Source: Cytophagales bacterium CG12_big_fil_rev_8_21_14_0_65_40_12
Lineage (GTDB): Bacteria; Bacteroidota; Bacteroidia; Cytophagales; Cyclobacteriaceae
Assembly: GCA_002786855.1 (NCBI GenBank)
Contig: PCUU01000082.1
Location: forward strand, 20,635 to 84,634
Length of the DNA: 64,000 bases
Direction of reading: 5' to 3'
In this document: positions 37,575 through 46,711 of the stretch, piece by piece
Numbering within the stretch: the stretch's first letter is position 1
How the letters are laid out: each line of letters opens with the position of its first letter
Position numbers and translations under genes: made by a program
The notes under the pieces: generated by a model
What the model was told of the DNA's origin: nothing
Databases searched by the model: none
The model's input: only the letters and a program-made list of their open reading frames with translations

Positions 37575-38258
37575 TTTTAGTAAGGTCAATTCTATATTCA
37601 CCACTCCAAAAAGCCAATGATCTTGTGCAATCATAGCACCTGATTCTAGGGTCAGGTAATTCTCCCAAGTGAATTCAATGCCGCCAATGGGCAGGATGGA
37701 TACCCACATTTTTACCGCTATAGGTCGGTGGTTTTCATCTAAAATCCACAAATACGAGTCGCCTGGGGTGGTACCACCAGAGGTATAAGTAATCATCAGT
37801 CCTTCACTTCCATCTTTGAGTTGAACGATACTGCGTTCAGTACCAGGGTCAAAAGCCTTAAAGGGTGCACAAAGCCAAAAGCTGTCATTGTTAAAATAAT
37901 CCCAGGCTGTTTTGATAAGTGCTTGAACTTCTTCCGCTTGTTTGATTTCGCCCTTAACAACAATCCCAGAGACCGATTCTGGATCGAGTTGCACTTCGTT
38001 TTCATCCCACTTTACATTGACGACATTTTCGGTTTTGTTCCACGCGTAAGTGTGCATGCCCTTGAAGGTCCACGAAACTTCATCGGTTTCGTCCCAAGCC
38101 GCTTTGTTTAAAGATTCCATCATTTGCATGGCCAAGGCATCGGCTTTTTCACCGCTTTCACCTTTTGGAAGTTTTTCGTTTTTGACGAGATAGAAGGTAA
38201 AAATGGCCAACACAATAACCAACAAACCAAGGCCCAAAACGCGGAGTACTTTTTTCAT
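37572..38258 (-). CDS. hypothetical exported/anchored protein
   Basis: I do not recognise a named family. From the ATG at 38258 the protein has 228 aa: a signal-anchor (VLRVLGLGLLVIVLAIFTFY) followed by a soluble, tryptophan-rich domain (for example SWTFKGMHTYAWNKTENVV and YFNNDSFWLCAPFKAF) that looks like a lipocalin- or LolA-like beta sheet. The longer frame adds 22 residues without family character and would bury the signal, so the later ATG is preferred. It is convergent with atpC. Confidence 0.6.
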   Translation of the reverse strand: MKKVLRVLGLGLLVIVLAIFTFYLVKNEKLPKGESGEKADALAMQMMESLNKAAWDETDEVSWTFKGMHTYAWNKTENVVNVKWDENEVQLDPESVSGIVVKGEIKQAEEVQALIKTAWDYFNNDSFWLCAPFKAFDPGTERSIVQLKDGSEGLMITYTSGGTTPGDSYLWILDENHRPIAVKMWVSILPIGGIEFTWENYLTLESGAMIAQDHWLFGVVNIELTLLK

Positions 38259-38451
38259 AAGTTGAATATAAACCCAAATTATGAATTCATCCTTGATTGC
38301 GATTTTGTCAATGGAAATATTCAAACATTATCGGCAAATTCCACCTCAGTTTTTATAACAAGATTTGCTCGTGAAGCTTTTTGAATTGCTTCCAGAAAAT
38401 GGAATCTGCTATATTGTACTGAGGTAGGCGTCAAATGTTAAATTTTTAGTT

Positions 38452-39153
38452 ATGAAAAGGAACAGGAATAGCGGAATTAGGTACTATATGGCCGAAATTG
38501 TCATCCTTATTTTTGGCATTAGCATTTCGTTTTTGCTGAATGAATGGAGGTTAAATTCCCAAGCCAAAAGAGAACAGATCAAGCTTTTGGAAGATTTTCA
38601 AGCTAATTTAAAGACTGATTCATTAGCAATTTCCCAGATCGTAAAGAACCTTGAGATACAACAGAAGGCAAGTTTGACATTGCTGCAATTAAAGGCTGAT
38701 AATGTATTTTCGGATTCTACCACGCTTAATTTTTTGAGAACTTTAAGTTATTCTCCCTTTACACCTACTCAAATCACCTATGAGCAAATGAAAAGCTTGG
38801 GAGCTTCTGACCTGATCGAAAATGATAGTCTGGCAAAACAATTGGTTAGTCTTTACGAGGTGTCGTATAAAAACGTGAGTGAATGGACAGGGATTGACGG
38901 GGCTCATGTAAAGGAAACCTTAATTCCCTATACAAGCCAGCACATGCCTTTCGCCCTTTACCTCAATTATTCAGCCATGGACGCCAATAATAAAAAGCGT
39001 TTTATGCTGGAGTTGCAAAAGGATGAGCTTAAGTATATTCTGCAATTTTTACTGATTTATAAAGCCAGCACTAAAGCAGTATTTGACGCAACTGCTAAAT
39101 CAATTGCTCAATTGCTCCACAGAATCGATCAAGAACTAATGATTTTAGATTAG
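38452..39153 (+). CDS. DUF6090-like single-pass membrane protein
   Basis: A 233-aa protein with a basic N-terminus, one membrane helix (YYMAEIVILIFGISISFLLN) and then EWR and a long alpha-helical extracytoplasmic part. The arrangement of helix plus (N)EW and coiled-coil-like region resembles the DUF6090 family of Bacteroidota, whose function is unknown. Its stop overlaps the stop of the convergent DoxX gene by three or four bases. Family naming is tentative. Confidence 0.55.
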   Translation: MKRNRNSGIRYYMAEIVILIFGISISFLLNEWRLNSQAKREQIKLLEDFQANLKTDSLAISQIVKNLEIQQKASLTLLQLKADNVFSDSTTLNFLRTLSYSPFTPTQITYEQMKSLGASDLIENDSLAKQLVSLYEVSYKNVSEWTGIDGAHVKETLIPYTSQHMPFALYLNYSAMDANNKKRFMLELQKDELKYILQFLLIYKASTKAVFDATAKSIAQLLHRIDQELMILD

Positions 39154-39560
39154 CCAAACAGCTTTCTATCCAAAGCATATTTGCCCGGACCAGTAATTAA
39201 GATTAAAAGGAAACTTACTAGGTAGAGAGCGGCCTTTTCTTGCGTAGCAAATGGATCGTTGACATGCACCACAAAAAGCGCAACAGCCATGGTCGTTAAC
39301 AGCGGAATTAAAGCCAACCTGGTGGTTAAACCCAAAATAAGTAGAATTGAACAAACAAATTCTGCCAATACAGCCAAGATCAGCGAAAATTCCGGGCCGA
39401 GACCAATGGGATCGCCAAACTGAAAATTTCCTTCAATCAACTTTTGAAACTTTGGATAACCATGCGTTAGCATCATTGCCCCCATGGCTATGCGAAATAT
39501 GAGTAGACCAAGGCTTGCCGAGGTAGAGTAGTTTCCGGTACGAAGTAATTTTTTGAACAT
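39150..39560 (-). CDS. DoxX family membrane protein
   Basis: A 136-aa four-helix membrane protein of the DoxX type. The opening helix with LIFRIAMGAMMLTHGYPKFQ and the later FVCSILLILGLTTRLALIPL match the family. DoxX relatives are linked to terminal oxidases, thiol metabolism or membrane-bound redox partners, but the role here is unknown. The start is taken at the ATG at 39560; a TTG two codons upstream is possible. A second DoxX-type gene is at 53745. Confidence 0.78.
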   Translation of the reverse strand: MFKKLLRTGNYSTSASLGLLIFRIAMGAMMLTHGYPKFQKLIEGNFQFGDPIGLGPEFSLILAVLAEFVCSILLILGLTTRLALIPLLTTMAVALFVVHVNDPFATQEKAALYLVSFLLILITGPGKYALDRKLFG

Positions 39561-39593
39561 ACTCAAAAATAAGTATTCGGTTAAATCTGCGCA

Positions 39594-40409
39594 CTAATTA
39601 GAGCAAAATTCTTTGACATATTCTACCGCCAATTCATCATTCATTTTTTGGGCTTTTTTGAAATCTACACAAGCCTCGGCTTTTGAATGTTTAGACCAAT
39701 TAAGTTTTGTCATACCTTTTCGGGTAATGGCTTCGGCATAATTTGGATCCAATTCTAAAGCCTTTTCAAAGTTTTCCATGGCAGCGCCCCAGTTTTCATA
39801 AGTGAAAAATACAACACCTTTGTTGAAGTAAATGACGGGTAGATTTGGGCTGATTTTTATGGCCCTATCAAAGTCCTCAATGGCATACGCGCCTTGTCCT
39901 CCTCTGGCCAATGCAGCTCCGCGACTGATCAGTGCTTGAATATTATCCGGCTGCTTATCAATGACGAAATCCAGGTCGTCTAATGCTTTGTTGTTTTTAT
40001 AGAGCTTGACATAGGCCATGCCCCTGAGCAAAAGTGCATCAACGTCATCCTCATCTCTCAAGAGCAATTGATTCATGTCCATTACCACGCTTTTATAAAT
40101 TTGCTGTTCAAAGGAGCATCTGGCCCTGCCTAAATAAGCAAGTCGAGTGTATTTTTTGTGCTTTATCAGGTAAGTAAAATCGTCTGAGGCGTTGAGATAG
40201 TCCTTTATTTTTTCTCGTGCCAAACCGCGGTTATAAATGGCGAAAGAGTTGTCTGGTTCTAGTGCGATGACCCTATCGTATTTTACGGCTGCGGCTTCAA
40301 ACTGACCTTCGGTAAAAAGCTGATCGGCTTCATCTTGCGTGGCTTCCATACTGCAAGAACAAAGAAGAAGGGAAAACAGAATTAGGTTGAATATTGAGCT
40401 TGACTTCAT
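39594..40409 (-). CDS. TPR-repeat lipoprotein
   Basis: A 271-aa lipoprotein: FSLLLCSC gives a lipobox with acylation at the second or a nearby Cys. The mature part is made of consecutive TPR units, visible as FEAAAVKYDRVIALEPDNSF, AYAIEDFDRAIKISPNLPVI and WGAAMENFEKALELDPNYAE, so at least six 34-residue repeats fit the length. It would sit on the periplasmic face of a membrane as an assembly or scaffold factor. A palindrome lies just upstream of its start. Confidence 0.8.
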   Translation of the reverse strand: MKSSSIFNLILFSLLLCSCSMEATQDEADQLFTEGQFEAAAVKYDRVIALEPDNSFAIYNRGLAREKIKDYLNASDDFTYLIKHKKYTRLAYLGRARCSFEQQIYKSVVMDMNQLLLRDEDDVDALLLRGMAYVKLYKNNKALDDLDFVIDKQPDNIQALISRGAALARGGQGAYAIEDFDRAIKISPNLPVIYFNKGVVFFTYENWGAAMENFEKALELDPNYAEAITRKGMTKLNWSKHSKAEACVDFKKAQKMNDELAVEYVKEFCSN

Positions 40410-40416
40410 GGCTACA

Positions 40417-40440
40417 ATTAAACTAATAATTTAGTTTAAT
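40417..40440. repeat. 10-bp inverted repeat upstream of the TPR lipoprotein
   Basis: ATTAAACTAA and TTAGTTTAAT form a perfect inverted repeat separated by TAAT, 8 bases before the lipoprotein ATG. It could be an operator or leader hairpin. No U-run makes it a terminator on either strand. Confidence 0.45.
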
Positions 40441-40496
40441 TCATAACTTTTTAACGAAAAAACAAGTGAATAATAGGACGTTCTTGAAGAGGTGCT

Positions 40497-42569
40497 TTAA
40501 TAGCTGCCATTATACTTTCTAATAAACCACTCTGAACTTACCAAAATCAACAAAAGCAATAGTAACCAAGGGTTATTGATAATGGACTGTAATTTTTCGT
40601 CCGATCTGGTAATTGGCTTTGCATCGAGGGTTTTAAAATAATCTACTGCCTTGTTCATTTCACTTGGAAGTAGGAATTTGCCTCCAGAGTTACTCGCAAT
40701 GTTCTTCAGCAGTTGGTGATTGGCCGTCAGGTTGATGTCTTCCAAATCTAATTTTTCAACTGAAAATGTGCCTTGACTGCTTTCTCTTTTTCCGTTCACC
40801 TCGGCAGAGGCCGTATAGCTATAAATTCCAGCTGTCAAGCCTGTCACTTTAAAGTCGTTCGCAGCACTATTGACGTAATTATATTCTTGCTGATTTCCTT
40901 CGCCATCTACCACTTTGAGATCTACATTCACGTCATAGATTTTCTCGAAAAGTTCGTTGTAAATATCTGTTTGGAAGGTCACGGCTTCGCTATCAAAATA
41001 TTGATTCTGTGGGGTAGTTACTCTGAATTTGCGTTTGTCATCTTTGGTTGCGAGGTATTGGACCAGCTTTCCCATCAAGGTTTCAAAAAGCTTTTGGTCA
41101 TTGTTGAAAGCATATTCTTGGAGAGGCCATTTCCAAAAGCCTGCACCAGAAAATACTGCTGATTTCATATCGTCACCATTATAAATACTCAGTAATGGTC
41201 TATTTGTCTGTACAGAACCTACCCTTTGATAGAGTAAAATATCAGCTTGAGTTTTGAAGTTGAATTGACCGTAGGGTACCGAAATCGGAGGGTACTCAGC
41301 CATTCTTCTTAATAAGCTGGCTTCTATTTCAAATAGATTGAAGTTTGTATTGAAATTCGGACCAGCATTATCGGATTGGCCAAAGTTGTTATAATTGATA
41401 ACAGGGTTCTGCTCATTAATGGCACTTAAAATCCCACTTCCGGTAATATAGAATGAGTTGGTACTTTTTAACCAAGCACTCAACCAGCTCGGAAAACCAG
41501 TTAAATCAGGCAGCTCATGTAGAATGATCAGATCAAAAGGCCCTTCTGGAATAACTGAATTGAAACCTTCAATATAGGTAACTGTTTCCGTACCTTCATT
41601 TTTATCGATTACATTTTTGAGTGCCTTAACGTCTGGATGAGGAGCTTTTGCTGCAATTAAAATCCTTTGTTTACTGTCTACAACTTCAAGGAACGCTTGT
41701 TTTTTATTATTCAGGAGTGAGTTTTCACCTTCTTTAGGAACGATTTGAACTTGGTAGGTTTCAATCCCTTTTAGTTCCGCATCAAGAATAAATTCAACGG
41801 AATTGATTTGTTCATCACCCTTCAGGTCAATCGACTTTTCACCAATTACTTTTCCCTTTTTTATGACTTGAACCCGCACAGTCTCGTTCAAAAAGCCATT
41901 ATTATATATTTCAGCGATAAGCGGAAAGCGATTGCCTTCATATACCACTTTATTATAATTTAAACTCTTGATGCTCAGGTCACGTGCTGGAATGGTATCA
42001 CCTAATCCAATAGTAATTACTGGAAAATTGAGCTGCGTGAATTGAGGAGATAAACCATAATTATGAATGCCATCGCTGGCCAGTACAACCCCAACTAGGT
42101 TTTGTTGCTCATAATCACTGGCAATACCTTTAAGTAGGCTTTGAAGATTTGTCGCATTCTGATCGAATTCAATGCTTTCTACCTCACTTTGATAATCTTG
42201 AAGATTTCTGATGCGCAATTCGTAGCCTTCGGCAGTAATTTCATCTGAGATGTTTGCTAGATTTTTCTTTAATGCTAAGAAGTCTAGCGAATCATACGTG
42301 GCGGGCACCGAGGCCGAATTGTCTACCGCTAACACTACTACCGGTTTCTCATCGAAGAAAGTCACCTGATTTAATAGTGGCCCCATCAAAAGGAAACAGA
42401 GCAAAGTGACCAAGACAAAGCGGAAAGCAGCAAGCATCCGATTTGTGCTTTTTGTCCAATTCGTTTTTTTGGAATAGAGAATAAAAGCATAAAGCCCACC
42501 TACTAAAAAACAGACCAGAATGAACCAGGAAGGGAAGTCCGTTTTAAGAAGAAGGCTATTGAAAATCAA
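40497..42569 (-). CDS. membrane protein with VWA-like and amidotransferase-like segments
   Basis: A 690-aa membrane protein that probably starts at a TTG, since the next ATG is beyond the first helix. Two N-terminal helices precede a von Willebrand A-like domain with a MIDAS-type VVLAVDNSAS (DxSxS) and VVLASDGIHNYG. A long beta-rich middle follows. A class-I-amidotransferase-like region (FDLIILHELPDLTGFPSWL) has no catalytic Cys that I can see. A C-terminal helix (PWLLLLLLILVSSEWFIRKY) anchors it again. This is a widespread Bacteroidota architecture of unknown role, related in layout to Bat proteins. Confidence 0.7.
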   Translation of the reverse strand: MIFNSLLLKTDFPSWFILVCFLVGGLYAFILYSKKTNWTKSTNRMLAAFRFVLVTLLCFLLMGPLLNQVTFFDEKPVVVLAVDNSASVPATYDSLDFLALKKNLANISDEITAEGYELRIRNLQDYQSEVESIEFDQNATNLQSLLKGIASDYEQQNLVGVVLASDGIHNYGLSPQFTQLNFPVITIGLGDTIPARDLSIKSLNYNKVVYEGNRFPLIAEIYNNGFLNETVRVQVIKKGKVIGEKSIDLKGDEQINSVEFILDAELKGIETYQVQIVPKEGENSLLNNKKQAFLEVVDSKQRILIAAKAPHPDVKALKNVIDKNEGTETVTYIEGFNSVIPEGPFDLIILHELPDLTGFPSWLSAWLKSTNSFYITGSGILSAINEQNPVINYNNFGQSDNAGPNFNTNFNLFEIEASLLRRMAEYPPISVPYGQFNFKTQADILLYQRVGSVQTNRPLLSIYNGDDMKSAVFSGAGFWKWPLQEYAFNNDQKLFETLMGKLVQYLATKDDKRKFRVTTPQNQYFDSEAVTFQTDIYNELFEKIYDVNVDLKVVDGEGNQQEYNYVNSAANDFKVTGLTAGIYSYTASAEVNGKRESSQGTFSVEKLDLEDINLTANHQLLKNIASNSGGKFLLPSEMNKAVDYFKTLDAKPITRSDEKLQSIINNPWLLLLLLILVSSEWFIRKYNGSY

Positions 42570-42749
42570 TGTGCTTTGTAAATTATGATAGGGTATTGAT
42601 TAATTTTTTGAACTGCTGAAACAGATTCAACAGAAGGAATTACGTTGCAAATAGCAAATAGTTAACGACTTTATTCCAATGACCGAATAACGCTTTTATG
42701 GGCGATACTATTAAGATTTATGCAATAAAATCGTTAACCAAATTTAAGA

Positions 42750-43496
42750 TCAGGTGAGCATTCCACCATCCACTTGGATAGTCTGCCCAGTAACATAAGC
42801 CGACATTTCTGAGGCTAAGAATACACAAACATTGGCAACATCTTCACCAGAACCGCCTCTTCTTAAAGGAATGGCATCTCTCCAGCTTTGTACTGTTTTT
42901 TCGTCCAAGGCATCGGTCATTTCAGTTTCGATAAAACCTGGAGCTACCGCATTTGAACGGATGCCTCTAGAGCCTAATTCTAATGCCACTGATTTTGTAA
43001 AACCAATAATACCCGCTTTCGAAGCAGCGTAATTGGCTTGACCCGCGTTTCCTTTCAAGCCTACTACAGAAGTAATATTGATAATTGAACCAGATCTTTG
43101 CTTCATCATGGTGCGGGTAGCCGACTTTACGGTATTGAAGCAAGATTTTAGATTGACATTCATTACCTCGTCCCACATCTCTTCCGTCATTCTCATCAGA
43201 AGGTTGTCCCTAGTAATGCCAGCATTATTGACAAGTACATCTAAGCTGCCAAACTCGGCCACAACATCGTTGATCAAAGCTTCAGCCGCTGCAAATTCAG
43301 CCGCATTAGAGCGATATCCTTTGGCTTTAATGCCGAAAGCGGCCAATTCTTTCTCCAATGCCTCACCTTTTTCAACACTTGACAAATAGGTGAAAGCTAC
43401 ATTGGCACCTTCTTGGGCCATTTTGGTGGCGATTGCTCTACCAATTCCTTTTGATGCACCAGTTACAAGTGCGGTTTTTCCTTCTAGTAAACCCAT
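42750..43496 (-). CDS. fabG: 3-oxoacyl-[acyl-carrier-protein] reductase
   Basis: FabG (248 aa) reduces 3-oxoacyl-ACP to 3-hydroxyacyl-ACP with NADPH in fatty-acid elongation. The short-chain dehydrogenase landmarks are in order: TGASKGIGR, NNAGITRDNLL, the catalytic Ser in NITSVVG, and YAASKAG (YxxxK). The C-terminus is the typical TGQTIQVDGGM. The ATG at 43496 is chosen because the 32-residue upstream extension is not homologous to the family. It is divergent from lpdA. Confidence 0.9.
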   Translation of the reverse strand: MGLLEGKTALVTGASKGIGRAIATKMAQEGANVAFTYLSSVEKGEALEKELAAFGIKAKGYRSNAAEFAAAEALINDVVAEFGSLDVLVNNAGITRDNLLMRMTEEMWDEVMNVNLKSCFNTVKSATRTMMKQRSGSIINITSVVGLKGNAGQANYAASKAGIIGFTKSVALELGSRGIRSNAVAPGFIETEMTDALDEKTVQSWRDAIPLRRGGSGEDVANVCVFLASEMSAYVTGQTIQVDGGMLT

Positions 43497-43621
43497 ATTT
43501 TTTAGCTTAATAAAAGGTTGTTGGTCAATGCCACAACCTTTGAACGTTTTCAATCTTGATTCAAAGAAAACGAAAAGGATCAATACCTCCAATTCGATAT
43601 TTTATTTGCGAACATTTGGCT

Positions 43622-43629
43622 TAACTTTG
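43622..43629 (+). promoter_or_regulatory. possible -7 element for lpdA
   Basis: TAACTTTG fits TAnnTTTG about 30 bases before the lpdA ATG. No TTG stands at the usual distance upstream, so only the -7 element is supported. Confidence 0.4.
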
Positions 43630-43658
43630 CCCCATTGTTAGAAAAAAACACATAAAAT

Positions 43659-45053
43659 ATGGCTACCAAGTATGATTTAATAGTAATAGGCAGTGGACCC
43701 GGTGGATATGTGGCAGCGATCAGGGCTTCTCAATTAGGAATGAAAGTAGGAGTGGTCGAAAGATCAGAATTGGGAGGAATCTGTTTGAACTGGGGATGTA
43801 TCCCAACCAAAGCATTATTAAAAAGTGCTCAGGTGTACGAATATATCCAACACGCTCAAGACTATGGAATTAAAATCGAAGGAGCAACTGCTGACTTTGA
43901 TGCGATGATCAAAAGAAGTCGTGATGTAGCGGCAGGAATGAGCAAAGGAATTCAGTTCTTGTTCAAAAAGAACAAGATCGATCATATAGAAGGCTTCGGT
44001 AAACTGAAGGCTGGTAAAAAGGTGGAAGTGACTGGTGCCGATGGAAAAAAAGTTGATTACGAAGCCAACAGCATCATCTTGGCGACAGGTGGCCGTTCAA
44101 GAGAATTGCCAAACTTGCCAATCGATGGAAAGAAAATCATTGGATACAGACAGGCAATGGTTTTAGATAAAAAACCAGCTTCTATGGTGATTGTAGGTTC
44201 TGGAGCTATTGGAGTAGAATTCGCTTATTTCTATAATTCAATTGGAACCGAAGTCACTATTGTTGAATACATGGACAGAATTGTTCCTGTGGAAGACGAA
44301 GAAGTTTCAAAACAATTGGAAAGAAGCTACAAAAAATCAGGCATTAAGATCATGACCAATGCCGAGGTAACTTCAGTAGATACCAAAGGAAAAATCTCTA
44401 AAGTAACAGTCAAAACCAAAAAGGGTGAAGAAGTTTTAGACGCTGAGGTAGTACTTTCAGCAGTTGGTGTTTCTACCAACCTTGAGGGAATTGGGCTTGA
44501 AGACCTGAAAGTAAAAACAGAAAAAGGTAAAGTCATTGTGGATGACTTCTACAAAACCAATATTGATGGCATTTACGCGATTGGAGATATCGTTCATGGC
44601 CCTGCACTTGCACACGTGGCTTCAGCAGAAGGTATTATTTGTGTAGAGAAGATTGCTGGACATCATCCAGAAGCGCTTGATTACAATAACATTCCGGGCT
44701 GTACTTATTGCCAGCCAGAGGTGGCCTCAGTAGGCTATACCGAAAAAGCAGCTAAGGAAGCAGGTTACGAAATTAAGGTTGGTAAATTCCCATTCTCAGC
44801 ATCTGGTAAAGCGAAAGCTGGTGGTGCAAGCGATGGTTTTGTAAAATTGATCTTCGATGCAAAATATGGCGAATGCCTTGGTGCTCATATGATCGGAGCT
44901 AATGTTACCGAAATGATCGCAGAAATCGTATCGGTAAGGAAATTAGAAACCACTGGCCATGAAATCATCAAAACGGTTCACCCTCATCCAACTATGTCAG
45001 AGGCCATCATGGAAGCGGCTGCTGCTGCCTATGATGAAGTAATCCATTTATAG
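43659..45053 (+). CDS. lpdA: dihydrolipoyl dehydrogenase (E3)
   Basis: A 464-aa flavoprotein that reoxidises dihydrolipoamide in the pyruvate, 2-oxoglutarate and related dehydrogenase complexes. The FAD Rossmann motif GSGPGGYVAAIRASQLG opens the protein. The redox disulfide is GGICLNWGCIPTKALL, the NAD-binding motif is VGSGAIGVEFAYFY, and the interface motif HPHPTMSEAIMEAA holds the catalytic His-Glu. It is full length. The E1/E2 genes are not here. The ECF sigma gene follows 17 bases later. Confidence 0.95.
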   Translation: MATKYDLIVIGSGPGGYVAAIRASQLGMKVGVVERSELGGICLNWGCIPTKALLKSAQVYEYIQHAQDYGIKIEGATADFDAMIKRSRDVAAGMSKGIQFLFKKNKIDHIEGFGKLKAGKKVEVTGADGKKVDYEANSIILATGGRSRELPNLPIDGKKIIGYRQAMVLDKKPASMVIVGSGAIGVEFAYFYNSIGTEVTIVEYMDRIVPVEDEEVSKQLERSYKKSGIKIMTNAEVTSVDTKGKISKVTVKTKKGEEVLDAEVVLSAVGVSTNLEGIGLEDLKVKTEKGKVIVDDFYKTNIDGIYAIGDIVHGPALAHVASAEGIICVEKIAGHHPEALDYNNIPGCTYCQPEVASVGYTEKAAKEAGYEIKVGKFPFSASGKAKAGGASDGFVKLIFDAKYGECLGAHMIGANVTEMIAEIVSVRKLETTGHEIIKTVHPHPTMSEAIMEAAAAAYDEVIHL

Positions 45054-45070
45054 AAATAATAACTTATTGT

Positions 45071-45682
45071 ATGGAACAAGACCGAAGAAATTCGGTTTTG
45101 CTCTTTACATTGCATCTAAATATTACGGATATAGCACCTAAATCGCTTCATATAGAGGAACACGATCTTGTCTTGAGACTTCAAAATCAAGATAAGTCCG
45201 CATTGTCGTATCTCTATGATAAATATGGGGATGCACTTTATGGTGCAGCGCAGCGCATTATTCAAGATGAGGATGTTACTAGCGAGGTCATTCAAGATGT
45301 TTTTTTGAAAATCTGGAATAAGATAGGAATGTATGACGCCCAAAAGGGACGTTTATTCACTTGGATGATCAATTTGACGAGAAATGCGGCAATTGATAAA
45401 ATACGTTCCAAAGAAATAAAACGAAGTGCTAAAACTGATTCGATAGATGACAACGTATATACCATCGATCGACAAAATAGCACTGAGTCGTCAGTTGATG
45501 GAATCGGTGTAAAAGAGTTAATGGACGACCTGGTTGAAGAGCAAAGGTTTGTTTTGATTAAAGTATATTTCGAAGGCTTCTCTCATTCAGAGATTGCCGA
45601 TGAATACGATATACCCTTGGGAACAGTTAAGTCTCGTTTGCGATCGGCTTTAAAACATTTGAGACATAAAGTAAAGTTGTAA
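45071..45682 (+). CDS. ECF-type RNA polymerase sigma factor
   Basis: A 203-aa sigma-70 family factor of the extracytoplasmic function type. Region 2 is seen in SYLYDKYGDALYGAAQRII and in DVFLKIWNKIGMYD with FTWMINLTRNAAIDKIR. Region 4 contains the helix-turn-helix HSEIADEYDIPLGTVKSRLR. An N-terminal extension of about 30 residues precedes region 2. It pairs with the anti-sigma gene downstream, whose start is right after its stop. Such pairs respond to envelope or oxidative stress. Confidence 0.9.
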   Translation: MEQDRRNSVLLFTLHLNITDIAPKSLHIEEHDLVLRLQNQDKSALSYLYDKYGDALYGAAQRIIQDEDVTSEVIQDVFLKIWNKIGMYDAQKGRLFTWMINLTRNAAIDKIRSKEIKRSAKTDSIDDNVYTIDRQNSTESSVDGIGVKELMDDLVEEQRFVLIKVYFEGFSHSEIADEYDIPLGTVKSRLRSALKHLRHKVKL

Positions 45683-46501
45683 TTGGATATTAAAGAATAC
45701 ATAGCGTCAGGCATACTCGAAGCATACATCTTCGATACACTCTCTCCGCAGGAACGTGCAGAAGTAGAGGCGCTTGTAGTTCAGTATCCTGAATTGCGCG
45801 ATGAATTGAACGCAATTGAGGCAGGACTCGAAGACATTGCCATGGCCACTGCTATTCAAGCACCAAGTCACCTCAAGGCCAATATAATGGCCGCTATTGG
45901 GGGAGAAGATGAAGGACAGTTAGTTGGTAACGTATCTCAGGAAGCACCTAAGGTGATTCCAATGCCACAAACCAATACGGGAGTGTGGAAATATCTAGTA
46001 GCTGCCTCGGTGGCGCTGGCCGTAGTAAGCTCTTATATGGCTTATGACTACCGTTTGAAATGGAAGTCTTCTTCCGATGCTTTTGCCCAGTTGCAAGCAC
46101 AGAATAGCCAAATGGCAGAACAATACAATCAAGTAAATAATCGCTTAGATGAGTTAGTGGCCGACATTGATGTTATCAGTAATGCTGATTTTAAACGCGT
46201 TAATATGGCGGCTGTTGATGCTTCTCAGTCGTTTGCAGCCAGTGTGTATTGGAATGCTAAAACGGATGAAGCTTACTTGAATATTCAAAACTTAAAAACA
46301 TTAACTGAAGAACAGCAATATCAACTTTGGGCCATTGTAGATGGAAAACCAGTAGATATGGGTGTATTTGATTTTGATGTGGAAGGCTTGATAAAAATGA
46401 AGAGCATTAAAAATGCAGCCATGTTCGCGGTAACCATTGAGCCAAAAGGCGGAAGCGTAAATCCAACCTTGGATTTAATGCAAGTAGCTGGAGCTGTTTA
46501 A
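45683..46501 (+). CDS. anti-sigma factor, RskA-like (TTG start)
   Basis: A 272-aa single-pass membrane anti-sigma factor. The N-terminal cytoplasmic domain with YIASGILEAYIFDTLSPQER and a zinc-less helical layout binds the sigma factor. A membrane helix (YLVAASVALAVVSSYMAY) follows at about residue 105. The periplasmic part has a coiled-coil stretch (FAQLQAQNSQMAEQYNQVNN) and an RskA C-terminal domain (YLNIQNLKTLTEEQQYQLWA). The TTG at 45683 follows the sigma stop with no gap. No ATG preserves the conserved N-terminus. Confidence 0.87.
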   Translation: MDIKEYIASGILEAYIFDTLSPQERAEVEALVVQYPELRDELNAIEAGLEDIAMATAIQAPSHLKANIMAAIGGEDEGQLVGNVSQEAPKVIPMPQTNTGVWKYLVAASVALAVVSSYMAYDYRLKWKSSSDAFAQLQAQNSQMAEQYNQVNNRLDELVADIDVISNADFKRVNMAAVDASQSFAASVYWNAKTDEAYLNIQNLKTLTEEQQYQLWAIVDGKPVDMGVFDFDVEGLIKMKSIKNAAMFAVTIEPKGGSVNPTLDLMQVAGAV

Positions 46502-46524
46502 GGATTATTATGCTAAAGAATTTA

Positions 46525-46554
46525 AAAACCACCCAAGGGTGGTTTTGTTGTTTT
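46525..46554 (+). terminator. terminator after the sigma/anti-sigma pair
   Basis: AAAACCAC pairs with GTGGTTTT around CCAAGG, followed by GTTGTTTT. It closes the sigma/anti-sigma transcript. Confidence 0.75.
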
Positions 46555-46561
46555 AGACCAG

Positions 46562-46590
46562 ACTTATAAGGTTTTCGAAACCTTATAAGT
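46562..46590. repeat. long palindrome, left flank of the toxin-antitoxin pair
   Basis: ACTTATAAGGTTT and AAACCTTATAAGT form a perfect 13-bp inverted repeat around TCG. Its core (TATAAGGTTTTC, with the complement) reappears in the longer palindrome at 47351-47387 on the other side of the toxin-antitoxin genes. Confidence 0.8.
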
Positions 46591-46671
46591 TTAAGGAAAC
46601 GGAATATAGGTATCGTCTCCTTCAACTTTTGGGAAAAGTTTCGCATCCCAATCAGCACGGGCTTTGGTTAG

Positions 46672-46690
46672 TATACCAATTTTTGGTATA
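46672..46690 (+). promoter_or_regulatory. inverted repeat, likely operator of the toxin-antitoxin pair
   Basis: TATACCAA and TTGGTATA are perfect 8-bp arms separated by TTT, ending about 21 bases before the antitoxin ATG. ParD-type antitoxins repress their own promoter through such palindromes. Confidence 0.6.
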
Positions 46691-46711
46691 ATTGAAGCAA
46701 ATCTTGGTAAG

